From Torreya grandis (Eukaryota > Streptophyta > Pinopsida > Cupressales > Taxaceae), in NCBI GenBank assembly GCA_037957365.1, contig JARHVA010002128.1, positions 2,020,001 to 2,084,000 on the forward strand: 64,000 nucleotides of DNA. The letters are read 5' to 3'. Position 1 is the first letter of the stretch. Every line of letters begins with the position of its first letter. This document shows positions 12,400-23,006 of the stretch, in pieces. The notes beneath the pieces were generated by a model. It was not told the DNA's origin and made no database searches. It saw only the letters and a program-made list of their open reading frames with translations. The translations under genes and the position numbers were made by a program.

Positions 12400-13515
12400 A
12401 TCAGGCTCCACTATCCAATAGACAAATGGTGAGTTTGAACTTCTTAAAATAAAATAATGGATGTAGATGTAAATCATTGAGGGGCTTAATTTTTGATTTT
12501 ACTTCAAGAGATGATAATTGGTAAGCTCTCGACCCATACTTATGTGATATAATATATGGTCCAAGCTAATTAAAAGTAAAAAATTTATGCTTGTTTCTTT
12601 ACATATTTGTTACATGTTGATTTTGATTTAATATGAGGTTTTTGATATTGAATTATTATGATTTTATGTTTTTTTAATAAGAATTCTTGATTTGTTCTTG
12701 ATATATATAAATATGGTTAAGCATGGCCAACTGATGCTTGTCAAATATCTCAAGTTGGGCTAAATGTTCTTGATGATAATCACCCTTAGAAATGATATCC
12801 TATAGGGATATACGAAGAGAGGGAATTTGGACTTTGAGAGGCAAGGCAACCTTTTCTCAAAACATAATATAGAAAGGAGTATCACCCATAGGGGTTTGAA
12901 TGCTAGTTTGATATGCCCATAAGGTAAAGGGAATGTGTAAATGTCAATCCCAACCATATGCATTGACCATTTTAGTTAGCATTTTATTAAGTGTTTTATT
13001 AAAATCTTCAGTTTGTGCATTAGCTTGTGGATGATAAGGAAATGAGAAGCTTAAATTAATTCCAAATGTGTCATAAATACCTTGTATTTTTTTTAAAAGG
13101 ATTTTCCATTATCAATAATGATATTATGAGGAACACTGAAGCAATAAATAATATGATGGTTAATGAAGTCAATAATCTTATTAGCTTTGTTTGAGATGAG
13201 GAGAATAACATCCACCCACTTGGTGAAATATTTCATGGCATTGATGATAAAATGATGTCATTGTGAAGAATGAGGGTTAGTTTCATCAATGAGATCTAAT
13301 ACCTATTGTAAGAAGGGCTAGAAATCCTTAGAGACTTGAAGACCATGACTAGGAACATGATGTAAATTAGCATGTTGATAACATTTAAAACACTTATTTA
13401 AGTACTCATAATAGTCTTGGTTAAGGTTAGGCCAATAATATCTAAGGTGAAGGATGCATTTAACAACAACTAAACCAATAAAATGTCCTTCACAAATCCC
13501 ATCATGCATTTCCTT
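12400..13515 (-). pseudogene. Ty3/gypsy integrase, decayed
   Basis: Order on minus: the zinc-binding H2C2 domain at 13,509-13,321 (GHFIGLVVVKCILHLRYYWP and CFKCYQHANL); the catalytic core with KYFTKWVD at about 13,238-13,208 and IIIDNGKSF near 13,125-13,100; the conserved WAYQTS...DTPF block at about 12,940-12,900; and a C-terminal LGPYIISHKYGSRAYQL-like segment near 12,530. The enzyme inserts element cDNA into the host genome. Stops and frameshifts are frequent but the domain order is complete. It is followed directly by the polypurine tract, with no long 3' region. Confidence 0.85.
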
Positions 13516-13929
13516 GATAGTGGATATTTCATGACTATGTAGACATCTAAAGAGGAGGATTCCAAATCCATGCTTATAAATAATTACCCCTAGTATGGTA
13601 TAGAGAGAGGTACTCTATATATATTCTCTTTAACCATTTCTAGAAATATTGGAAGGAATGATGGATAGGTTTAGATAGTCAAAGATTTGTTTATACTAAA
13701 TATCAGATTGGGCCTCTTACACATGAAAAATGGAAGGAATATTAAATTTGGTGTAATAGGGATCATTAAGGTGATTAATAGTGACAAAGAGTTTAGAATT
13801 GAAAGGCACATATAGGATTTGGGAAGCAAGAGAAGCCATGGTATCAACAAACTTGTTAGTAAAATGTAAAGTGGCTTGAAAAAGGTAATGATCAAATGAC
13901 ATCAAGAATACATCCACTAGTTGTTTCTA

Positions 13930-14200
13930 CTATTGTATAATGTCATTTTTACATTGGTAATAAACATTTATTAGGTTTACCATGAGTTTATAGTCATCAA
14001 AAATTTTGATCGCTTTGACTCCCAAATAAAAATATGTTTGGAGACCTATTACTAAGGCTTCATACTCAACCATGTTATTGGTGAAATCAAAATCAAGCTT
14101 AAAGGATAAAAGAAGGGGATTAATATCAAGGAGAATAAGGATTATTATAGAACCCCCACCATGTTGACACTTTGATCCATCAAATAATATGGTCATCTGA
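13930..14200 (-). pseudogene. Second, archaeal-type RNase H of a Tat-lineage gypsy element
   Basis: An 88-codon open stretch begins MTILFDGSKCQHGG, continues DFTNNMVEYEALVIGL and ends with IKIFDDYKLMVNLIN. The pattern FDGS, TNN-x-x-EYEAL, then D-x-x-L is the archaeal-type RNase H fold. Gypsy elements of the Tat lineage carry it in addition to the normal RNase H. Its position between the RT-linked RNase H (14.3-14.5 kb) and the integrase zinc domain (13.5 kb) is the expected one. It would degrade RNA in RNA:DNA hybrids. It is no longer functional in this context. Confidence 0.8.
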
Positions 14201-14286
14201 TAAGTAAAATCCTATTGAGAGGGAGAGTTATGATAGACTCATCAGGAAACTCAAGAGGAGGAGGTTGGTTGTCTAATAGAGGTGCT

Positions 14287-14490
14287 TTAACCAATTGGTT
14301 GGTAATGATTTTCACTTTGATTTGACTTTTTTTGGAGGAATTCAAGATCAAACTCTACTAGAAGCATGAGACATCTAGCCATACACAAATTTTTATATGT
14401 CTTATAATGCATATACTTGAGTGGGTCAGTGCTAGTTATGATGAAATTTTTGCGGTTAATAAGGTAATGATGAAGTTTGGAAGTCAAAAA
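14287..14490 (-). pseudogene. RT-linked RNase H region, decayed
   Basis: MTSKLHHYLINRKNFIITSTDPLKYMHYK followed by LMLLVEFDLEFLQKKSNQ (given in parts; a 66-codon stretch) matches the tail of the RNase H linked to gypsy RT: L-x-x-Y-L, then DPLKY, then the EFD-x-x-Y/F-x-x-KKS/G block. It is contiguous with RT upstream and the second RNase H downstream. Confidence 0.75.
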
Positions 14491-14859
14491 GACTAAAGAG
14501 AGTCATAATTTCTTAGTATGGGTATGTCAAGTTTCATACTTTATAAGTATTTGACTTATATAGTATATTACTTTCTATTTATGTTGACCATCACAATGTG
14601 AAATCATGACCCCTAAGGAATGGTATGTAGTGGAAATATAGAGGTAGAAAGGTTGGTCCTCCATTAGAGGGATGAGGATAGGTAGGGAAAGGAGGTAATC
14701 TTTAAGTGAATCAAATGTCTTTTTATAGTATTTATTACACTTAATTGAGATATCTTTCTTAATAAGTTGATGGAAAGGATGACATCTCTCAGATAGTTAA
14801 GAGATAAAGTGACGAATGGATTGGAGATTCCCCTATAAACTATGGATTTTCTTGAGGTT

Positions 14860-15420
14860 GGTTAGAGGAGGCATGTCAAGTATTGAATTGAATTTAGTAT
14901 GATTAACTTATATTCCATGGAGAGAGATAATAAATCCAATAATCTTAATTGACAATACCCCAAAGATGCATTTCTTGGGGTTAAGGTGGACATGGAATTG
15001 GATAAGTCATTTGAAGATAACCTTAAGGATTGCCAAATGATCTTTATGACATTTAGACTTTCCAAGGAGTTCATCTACATAGTCCTCTATGGTTTTATGA
15101 ATAAGGTCATGAAATATATATGTCATGGCATGTTGATAAGTTGCACCAACATTTTTTAGACCAAAAGGCGTGACCCTATAATAGAAGGTTCCCCATGGGC
15201 TGATAAAGGTAGTTTTATGTTGATATTTTAGAGTAATCAAGATCTAATTATAGCCTAGGAATATGTACATAAGAGATATCATCTCATGTACAATAATAAA
15301 ATCAATAAGCTAGTCAATTCTTGGAAAAGGGAAGTCATATTTTGAACAAACAAGGTTAAGATAATGAAATTCAATGCAAATATGAGGTCCCCCTATTGCT
15401 TTGGTGATAGGAAGGATGTT
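14860..15420 (-). pseudogene. Ty3/gypsy reverse transcriptase, decayed
   Basis: The clearest pol fragment. From about 15,320 downward it reads PFPRIDQLIDF-like, SLMYIFLGYN, then in an open stretch 15,240-15,007 FISPWGTFYYRVTPFGLKN, VGATYQHAMTYIFHDLIHK and DYVDELLGKSK. The block DYVDE is the catalytic YVDD box with one change (D to E). The FGLKN-x-GATYQ motif is diagnostic of plant gypsy RT. Downstream (15,074-14,862) is the thumb and connection in another frame. Stops and frameshifts rule out function. Confidence 0.88.
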
Positions 15421-15499
15421 AAAGATTTATTGGGGATAGTTAATGGGTTGGATGAAGTTAATGTTTAAGAGGTACTAACGCTCTCCTTTGACAAGAAGG

Positions 15500-16560
15500 G
15501 CTATATGAGGGTACATCTTTCAAAGCTTGTGCCTAACAGGATTGGAATCAAGGGTGGTGATAATGTTATTAATGAATATGGTGGGGTTAATTCCTAGCAT
15601 ATTAATTTAAGACCAAGTAAATGCTATGTTATGGTCTCACAAAAATGAAGAAAAATACTATTGCTCTAAGGAATCTAAGGATTAACCAATTTTAACTATG
15701 TAGGGGCTATCCTACATGCCTAAGTTAGCATCAATAGTGGCTTTATTAAAAATGGTTAAAGTCTCAAGAGGAAGGGATTTATGAATGGAATAATCTTCAA
15801 CACAAAGATAGGTGAGAAGGGAATCATCATCTTGACACTGAACAATATTAATGGTATGAAAATCATCTTCTACCATCTCAAGATGAGTCAGAGGAATGGT
15901 TCTAGTTTCCCTATCCTTTTGATAAGTCAAGGGTCCCAAACTAATCATATTGATAAAAAAGTTTAGAGGGAATAATATCAAGATCCTTATATTTTTAAGG
16001 AGAAGGGGTTGATGAAGATGGGGTTTCTTCCTCAATCATGGTGATGGTGAGGATGGGTTGGTTGGATCCTCTAGTAGAATGAAACCAAGACCAAATCATT
16101 CACAAGTTTTCTAGGTCTTGCATGGTAAAAGCTTATGCGTTCTATGTTCATATCAACATAGATCAAATACCTTCCAAGTACGTTAATGGAGGTATGTCTT
16201 GGAAAACTCTAGTTTATCTAATTAAGAGAAATTGGAGGTCAATGATTTAGTGGAAGAGGTGGTAGAAAGTGGTTGATCAATTCCCCCATAGACAAGGTTG
16301 ATTTGGTAATTAGGAGGCTTAAAGGGAATGATGGTTCCAATGTTATAATCATAGCTAGGCTAGTAGTCAAGACTCCAATACTCTTAGGTAGTAGGGAAGA
16401 CATCTAAGGTCAATAGGTGATACTCCCCAAGTGAGAGACATTGGAATGTTGATTCCAAGGGGTCATTTTTGGGGATTTAGGAAGAAGGTATGGATGAGCT
16501 AGTGGAAACTTGGTTGATGGAATAAGAAGGGGATGCATCCTTGACTAGGATGAGAATATC
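15500..16560 (-). other. Protease-RT linker, decayed coding
   Basis: Between protease and RT the minus strand keeps scattered open stretches (for example 16,035-15,712, with many acidic residues and LTYLCVEDYSIH) but no domain I can name. It is expected to encode the N-terminal part of pol before the RT fingers. Confidence 0.45.
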
Positions 16561-16566
16561 ATTAGG

Positions 16567-16800
16567 TTAGTAAGTCATATTGTATGACTTGAAAGGACTA
16601 AGGTCTATTGGTATGACATGGACTTGATGCTCATGTTCAAACTTAATGCATAATTGTAAGGTAGATGAAATACAACCCATAAAATAAATCCAAGGACATC
16701 CAAGAAAAAATTTATATTGGAAATCACCTTCTACCATGTAGAAGATGTCAAGAAGAGAGCAAGGTCTCAAATGAATATGAAGGATGACTATCCTGAAGAT
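16567..16800 (-). pseudogene. Aspartic protease C-terminal part, decayed
   Basis: FLGCPWIYFMGCISSTLQLCIKF (read in parts at about 16,710-16,630) corresponds to the LGRPWI...A-x-x-STLHQ-x-x-KF block at the C-terminal end of the gypsy retropepsin domain. The usual DTG active-site segment would lie just upstream (about 16.8-17.0 kb) and was not found clearly. The protease would cut the gag-pol polyprotein. Confidence 0.7.
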
Positions 16801-17019
16801 TGTTTCTATGGTATCATTGAAAGATCAAAGCACCATTATAGTTTTTGACATGATGTTCTCTAGTAGTTTCAATTGGTCATATGCATGGGAAGAAATGATA
16901 TTTATGATATCTCCCCCATCAATAATAACCCTCTTGATATGGGTTTGGTTAATGTGGGTGATAATGAAAAGGGGAGGATCTTCATCATCTAGATGAATAG
17001 GGGGTATCTCTAAATCATG

Positions 17020-18627
17020 AAAGGTGATAAGGGATGATAGCTAAATAGCTCTAATGAAGGTTGATAGAGGTCAAGGATCTTTAGGTTGAACCTATATAGA
17101 ATATAAGGTCTCCATCATAGCTTGATGGTGTTTAGGAGAGGTATTGACTAACTCATATAAATTCATATTCACTAGTGTTTGATGAAGTTGTTTTATAACT
17201 ATCCATTGTATTGATTCAGAGGGGTTGGATTGGGGTACACCAAAGATAGAAATCTTGGGTTTGGGTGAAGATGTTTGGTTTGGTTAGGTGTTTTAGTGGT
17301 ATAATAAGGGTATGCCAATGGGATGGACACCTTTTCTTTCCCTTTATCCATTTGGGCTTGTGATCTAGTGACCACATGAATGGTATAGATTTGGAAAGGA
17401 TTTGGGCTAGTAGGCTACTTTGATTCCTCCACACCCTTAGATGAAATATTGGGGGTAAGAGGACATGGGGTGGTTACTTTTAGATTTTGGTTTGGTGGTG
17501 GGATCATGGGAGGTTCCTTATTTAACAAATTATCTTCATTACATAGTTTGTGAACTATGACTTAGAGAGCTTTTTAGTTATCCATATCATTCCCAATCAT
17601 CTTATGGTATGATCAAATCAAATTATCATTAAAACAAGATGGTTTAGGAGGTAAAACCATGTAATAATATTTCAAAAACCTTTGTAAAATGGTTTAATAG
17701 GACTCTAGAAATGGTGGAAAGAGAGTAAAGGTTTTGGATTTGATAGTTAGGGTGGAAACCTTTGTAGGGGTAAGTGTGATAATTAGAGATTTGGGTGATT
17801 GAATATTCTTGGTGGGTGGTTTTGGAGTAGATGGTTTGGAGGTTGATGGCTTGGAAGTAGATGGTTTGGAAGTAGAGGGTTTGGTAAAAATAGGTAGAGG
17901 TGTAGCTAGAATCAAATATTGGGTTTATGGTTTCTTTAGGAGGTTTGGTCTCTTAATCAAGGTGGAGGAGTGAGGTCCCAATATGGAAGGAAAAGTGGAA
18001 ATGGGAGGTAAGGTTTTAGATTTTGGAATCCTGGGTGGTTAAACTTTATTTGTTGGCTTGACTTGCAATTTCCTAGGTGGGTTTGGTGGTGTCCAATCCA
18101 AATTCAATGAAGGATGGGTAAGATTATGAGTGTGGAGAACTTATGTTCTTAATAGGATTTATTGGGATAATGGAAGGTATTTTGGTTACTTTGGAGGGAG
18201 TTAGGTTGGATGGTTTATCTAAGGTTTGGGAGGTGGAGGCTTTTATTTATTCAGTTAGGGTGATGGTAGTTTCACTAGTGGAAGTTGAAGGTTGGGTAGA
18301 CAAGGGTGAGGTTGATGACTCCTCCTTAGTTAGATAGGGGAGCCCAAGGTGATGCCAAAATATGTACTGATCAAGTTTTGGTTGGGATATAACATCTAAG
18401 TTTTGGACCAACCTAAAAAAGGGCTTATAGATGGATTTAGTTCCTTTGGTGTTGGAATTGAAGGATAAACTAAATGGCTGAGAAAGTGGGGTGGCCACAT
18501 TTTCCTTTTACTCTATCAAAGGTTACAAGGCCCTGATGGGCGATTCCTCCATGGGAAGAGTAGGTAAAGTAATACTTTCTTTAGGTATGCTTTCAAAAAA
18601 AAGGGTGGATAGCTCTATCATTTAATA
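17020..18627 (-). pseudogene. gag-pro linker with KPSTS repeats
   Basis: Low-complexity coding DNA between gag and protease. At 17,890-17,820 the minus frame gives tandem KPSTS units followed by KPPTKN, with a 15-base period in the DNA. An 83-codon stretch at 18,498-18,247 (starting MATPLSQPF, rich in S/T) continues toward the solo LTR. Such proline/serine/threonine linkers are common in long plant gag proteins. The frame is interrupted at 18,628 by the inserted LTR. Confidence 0.55.
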
Positions 18628-18779
18628 AAAAGTGTTGGAAATATTGTCATTGATGTCAAAGGTCTAGAATTACTGGTGATAAAGGTCCCATTACATTTAA
18701 TGATGTTTATAATATTTATATCTTCGCTAATGTGTGTTAATATTTATTTAATATTAATGAATATAGTTTTGGTTGCATA

Positions 18780-19100
18780 TAAGACAAAAGAAGGGCCCAT
18801 GGAGAAGTCAAAGAGTCACGGGGTAAAGACAAAAGAAGAATGGAATGAATTTTCCCATGAAGAGTCATCTTGGGGAATTCTAAGAGTCACCAAGTGAAGA
18901 CAAAAGAGGAAGGTTGAAATTTCTCATGAAGGGACACTTTGAGGAATATGAAAAGTCACCTAGGTAAAGACAAAAGAGGGAAGGACACTTTTGCTTATGA
19001 AGGGTCACCACATGACTTTTCAAATGCAAGGATATGAAGGGTCATACAATTTTGGTGCCATTTTCCATGAGGATTGAAGGGTCACAAAGGGGGAAGGCCA
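18780..19100 (+). repeat. Irregular repeats inside the solo LTR (U3)
   Basis: The words aaagacaaaagagg, catgaagggtca and gtcacc recur at irregular spacing (starts near 18,780, 18,824, 18,896 and 18,964). Repeated U3 elements of this type often act as enhancer-like units in LTRs. Confidence 0.6.
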
Positions 19101-19333
19101 AAGGTCTTTTGGAAAGCTATAAATAAAGGCTTGAAAATCCATTTGTAATGTGTGAGATAGAGTTTGATTTGATATTGTAATATCTATCTTAGAAGAGGAA
19201 TGGGAGTGATGAGTATGATTTGTATTTTTTATATCTAGCTTCAAAGAGAAAAGGTGAGAGAGGAAAGAGATATTGTAATGAACTATCATTTTTTGAGATA
19301 GAAACATTGAGAGATAGTTATGTGGTATACACA

Positions 19334-19590
19334 AAGGGGTTGGTGCTCCTGTGGGTTGGTGCTCAGCAAAGGGGTTGGTGCTCCTATGGCTTGGTGCTCA
19401 TGAATTGTTTCTATGTTGGTGCTCAACAAAGGGGTTGGTGCTCACAAATTATTGTTGTGTTGGTGCTCAGTAAAGGGGTTGGTGCTCCCATGGGTTGGTG
19501 CTCATGAATAGTTATTGTGTTGGTACTCAACAAAGGGGTTGGTGCTCCTATAAGTTGGTGCTTGTGAATATTGTTGTTTGAGTTGGTGCT
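19334..19590 (+). repeat. GGGGTTGGTGCTC repeats inside the solo LTR
   Basis: About a dozen copies of ttggtgctc, many as caaaggggttggtgctcc, alternating with spacers such as atgaattgttt. A 95-codon open frame across them is a repeat artefact. Confidence 0.85.
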
Positions 19591-19808
19591 CATTCATATA
19601 CTTGAGATTTTTATCCATGGTTTTTCTCACATTGGGTTTCCACGTTAAATCTGGTATCTCTCTCTATCTTGTGTGGTGTTTATTATTTCAATTTTATTTC
19701 AAATCTTAAATGTTTGGTTAAATGGAATTTGATTAAGGGAAAAATTTATAAGATATATGATATACTGATTCACCCCCCCTCTTAGTATATCCCATACTTA
19801 ACAAAAAG

Positions 19809-20900
19809 GGGTGGAAGTAATGGTTTCCTCCTTTGTTATGATTTCAAAAGGAGAGGTTGGTGATTCCACTACCTCAATAAGTGGAGAAGGGATGATAGTT
19901 TGGGACATGGGTTAAATAGCTATAAGCTATTTAAAAACAACATTAACTATGTATACCCCATGTTTATGAGAGGACTTGGCATTAGCATGCTCACTATTTA
20001 TGGAAGGTGAGTGGTGGGGAATGGCTATGTGAAAATGTCAAGTGATTGATTGGGGGGTGCATTTTGGTTATCCATCAAGAGTTACCCTTATCAATAAAAT
20101 ATTGGATAATGTTTTTAAACATATTACATCTATTAACATCATGTCCAATGACATGATGAAAGCTACACATTTCATTTTCCTTATACCAATTAGGTATAAG
20201 ATGAGAGGAATCAAATTTCTGGGGTAGTTTAATCAGAAGAAGTTAGATGATATATACCTTTAATAAATTTTCCAAAACTAAAGCATAAGACACCCCTAAT
20301 GGAGTATACTAATTTTGTACATAGTGGTATTAGGTTTTGGAATTTTGGTTAGAAGAGGTGGAAGGATTGGGTTGGTTGACAACCAGAGGGGGAACCATCT
20401 TAAACACAACTACATTTGTGGTTCCTTTAACTTTGGTTTTGTGTGGTTTGTGGGTTTGGAGGAAGAAGCTTCATTTTATTTGAAACTAGATTTTTTTTCC
20501 TTAATTTAATATTTCCCTCATCTATTGCTCTAATATCCAGATTTAAAGCTATGGTGAATGCCTCATCAAAGGTTTTAAAGGTTTAAAACTATAAGTTGAT
20601 GAGATATGCTTGGAAAAATATTGAGAGTAAAGCTCAATCAAATCAGGTTGGGGAAAAGAGAAGGAGAGTTGGTTAATCAACCCTCTCTAATAGGCCACAA
20701 AATAGGCAACTAACTCATTCTAAAATTGCCTAATTAAATATAGGTTAGTGATAGAAACTTTCTTGGAAATATTTATAGATAAATGGTCTAAGAAAGTTTG
20801 GGCAAATTGGGAAAAAGAGACGAGGGAGTGCTTGGTAATGACACTATACCAATATAATATAGGTTTGGATAGGTACATGGGGAAAGTATGGAGAAGAAGA
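19809..20900 (-). pseudogene. Gypsy gag core and zinc knuckle, decayed
   Basis: At 20,170-20,082 the minus frame gives MCSFHHVIGHDVNRCNMF followed by IQYFIDKGN. This is the C-x2-H-x4-H-x4-C knuckle and following helix of plant Tat-type gag proteins, which bind element RNA. Upstream (about 20,850-20,560) is the gag core: NELVAYFVAY, a stop, RGLINQLSFSF and ELYSQYF fit the conserved retrotransposon gag helix pattern. The solo LTR separates this part from the linker and pol. Confidence 0.75.
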
Positions 20901-20989
20901 TATTCATCATAAATAATCAGATAACAGTAATGCCTAAATTCTCTAAGATGCCTAAATTCTCTAAGATGATATTAGGATCTTATTTGATT

Positions 20990-22020
20990 TGAAATTCAGC
21001 AAAATTTGGAAGTTCCCATTGTGTAGGGTATGGTCAGATTAGGATCGAAGGGTGGATTGACTCATTGAAAATTTGATCATATGACAAGATGTTATGGGAA
21101 ATAGAAATGGATGACTCTAGATTGGTCATATTATCCATCAAAAACTTGATTATATAATTTTACAGTGGTGTACCATCATAATTGTAAGGTATATTTTGTT
21201 GGGTTTGTGAAGGTGCCACATATGGGTAACTAGTAGAGTGTTGGGAGGATGTTACATATTGGTAAGTGGGCATGGAATGTTGGGAAGATGAAAAATATTG
21301 GTAAGTGGTCATATAAGTCTAGGAAGAAGGTGGAGGCATGTACCCTTGTGGGTTTAGGACATACCCTAGGTTTGGTGGAATAAACATTGGTTGGGTAAAA
21401 GGCATAGTTGGATTGGTGGGTTGAAGGTAGGTAGTGACCTTAGTGTTAATAGGTGGGAGCATAAAAGGTATGGAACCTACCAAATTTAGGAAATGGGTGG
21501 AAGATGGTGGGTTGTGAATGATAAGTAATAGGGAAGAAACAGTAGTTAAAGGCATCCCCATGGTAAGTGGTGTATGGGTTTCTAAAGTTTGGGTTGTTCC
21601 TATGTTAGAGGGGTTGTCGATTGGTGTAGAAGGTGTTTGGGTATTATTTTATGGAAGGGATTGGTTTTGGGTGGTGATTTTTTAAGGGTTGTTGGTAGAG
21701 GAAGAGGCTTGAGTTACCATAGGTTGGGTAGAGATAGTGGTTATTGAGGTCTCACGCATAAGGTAAGTTAGCATGCCATAGGGAGGCTCAACAGAAGAAA
21801 CCAAAGCATGGGTATGGTTAGCCATGGTGGTAAGGTAGTGTTGGAGAGCCAAATAATTATTATCAAGAAGGGTGGTGAAATCATATCTCCTTGGGTAATT
21901 ATTTGAGGCATATCAGGACTTCTAAAGTGGTTGATATAACTCTTTACATCTGGAGTGTGCTCCATATATGAGGAAGAAGAAGATGGGTGGTTGGGAGGTA
22001 GATCTTGGTGTTCTTAGTTT
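20990..22020 (-). pseudogene. Gypsy gag N-terminal, proline-rich part, decayed
   Basis: Open stretches at 21,965-21,768 and 21,561-21,319 are rich in P, S, T and N (for example NPQGYMPPPSS), with tandem-like coding around 21,200-21,340 on plus (tattggtaagtgg repeated). This is a low-complexity N-terminal gag region with no nameable domain. The probable start lies near 21,960-22,020, about 1 kb from the primer-binding site. Confidence 0.5.
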
Positions 22021-22029
22021 ATATCTTTT

Positions 22030-22984
22030 TGTATTGTAAAATCTATGAAAATAAAGATGAAATAAGGGTGGAAGTGATCTCACACACTCAAAAGAGAAGC
22101 AAACAAAAATAAGAGATTCAAGGAAAGCAAGAACACACTAAAAGAACATTTAAGTCCTAGAATTATTTTTATCTCTCTTTAGGCTTATGCCTTGATTTAA
22201 GAGGTTATGAGACTCAACTTGGGATTATAGAATGAAACTAGAAAATTAAGTCTAAATATGGTTTTAGGTTATTCAAGGCTCTCAAAAACATGTATTAGAA
22301 TTTGGTACATGGCTTGATATGTGGCCTACCACCTCACTTCACACTCCATAGTGATAAGGGTGTTGGGTGCTTATACAAAATATACCAAATTACTAGAGAT
22401 TATACTTATCTAACAAACTAAGTTTTGGTTTCTCCCCTTGGTTGTAAAGTCCAATTGGGATAGCCAAGGGAAAGGTATACCACTAGGTAATGAAATCCTA
22501 GTCGGGCCTTATGTCAATGTTTGATTTTTGATTTGAACGAGTGATTTGGTATTGTGTGTGTGTGTGTGACAAGAAATGACTTGATGTGATTAATTTAACC
22601 ATTTTAATTAAAATATGTGAACTAAAAAAGAAATAAAGTAATGGATGCAAGTTATTTTTAAACCCAAAGGAAATTTTTGATTTCTTTTCAATGAGTAAAA
22701 GAACAACTATGATGTACCTATATGAGATATGAATATGCAAGTCCTAATCCTAGGATAAATGTTTTTTTTACTTTTATAAATGAATGAAAAATTAAAATTT
22801 ATGCATTTTATAATAATGAAAATAAGACTAAAACTTGATTTGGAAAAGAAGAATTGAAACTAAGATTTTCAATAAAGAAATGAAAGAAGGAACATTTAAT
22901 TTTTAGAAATGAAATTTGCAAAGGATGAAAATTTTAGTAATGCAACTAAATGTCCTAAAACAATAATGCCAATAAAATCTCTAG
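22030..22984. other. 5' untranslated internal region; (GT)n at 22,551-22,568
   Basis: No coding motif was recognised. A short GT microsatellite is present. The position between gag and the primer-binding site candidate fits the leader of the minus-strand gypsy element. Confidence 0.4.
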
Positions 22985-23003
22985 GGTCCCATTGGGCATG
23001 CCA
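22985..23003 (-). promoter_or_regulatory. Candidate primer-binding site
   Basis: Minus strand reads TGGCATGCCCAATGGGACC. It resembles the TGGCGCCCACCGTGGGGCC-like primer sites of Tat-type elements after C-to-T and G-to-A changes. The bases ACATTA precede it, giving a possible LTR end CA three bases before the site. Confidence 0.5.
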
Positions 23004-23006
23004 TAA

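Larger units (their letters stand above)
18633..19803 (+). mobile_element. Copia-type solo LTR (1,171 bp) inserted in the gypsy element
   Basis: It begins TGTTGGAAATATTGTC and ends CCCATACTTAACA, so TG...CA termini are present. It is flanked by identical 5-bp target-site duplications AAAAG at 18,628-18,632 and 19,804-19,808. The 3' part (GGTTTCCACGTTAAATCTGG about 19,637, and the run of C in ttcaccccccctctta) is typical of R/U5 ends of plant Ty1/copia LTRs. No internal region or second LTR is present, so it arose by LTR-LTR recombination or is a single LTR left behind. The flanking gypsy gag/linker resumes at 19,809. The intact target duplication makes it one of the best-defined insertions here. 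Confidence 0.93.

Noticed and set aside
19220..19507. 95-codon frame inside the solo LTR
   Set aside because: Created by the GGGGTTGGTGCTC tandem repeat in noncoding LTR sequence.
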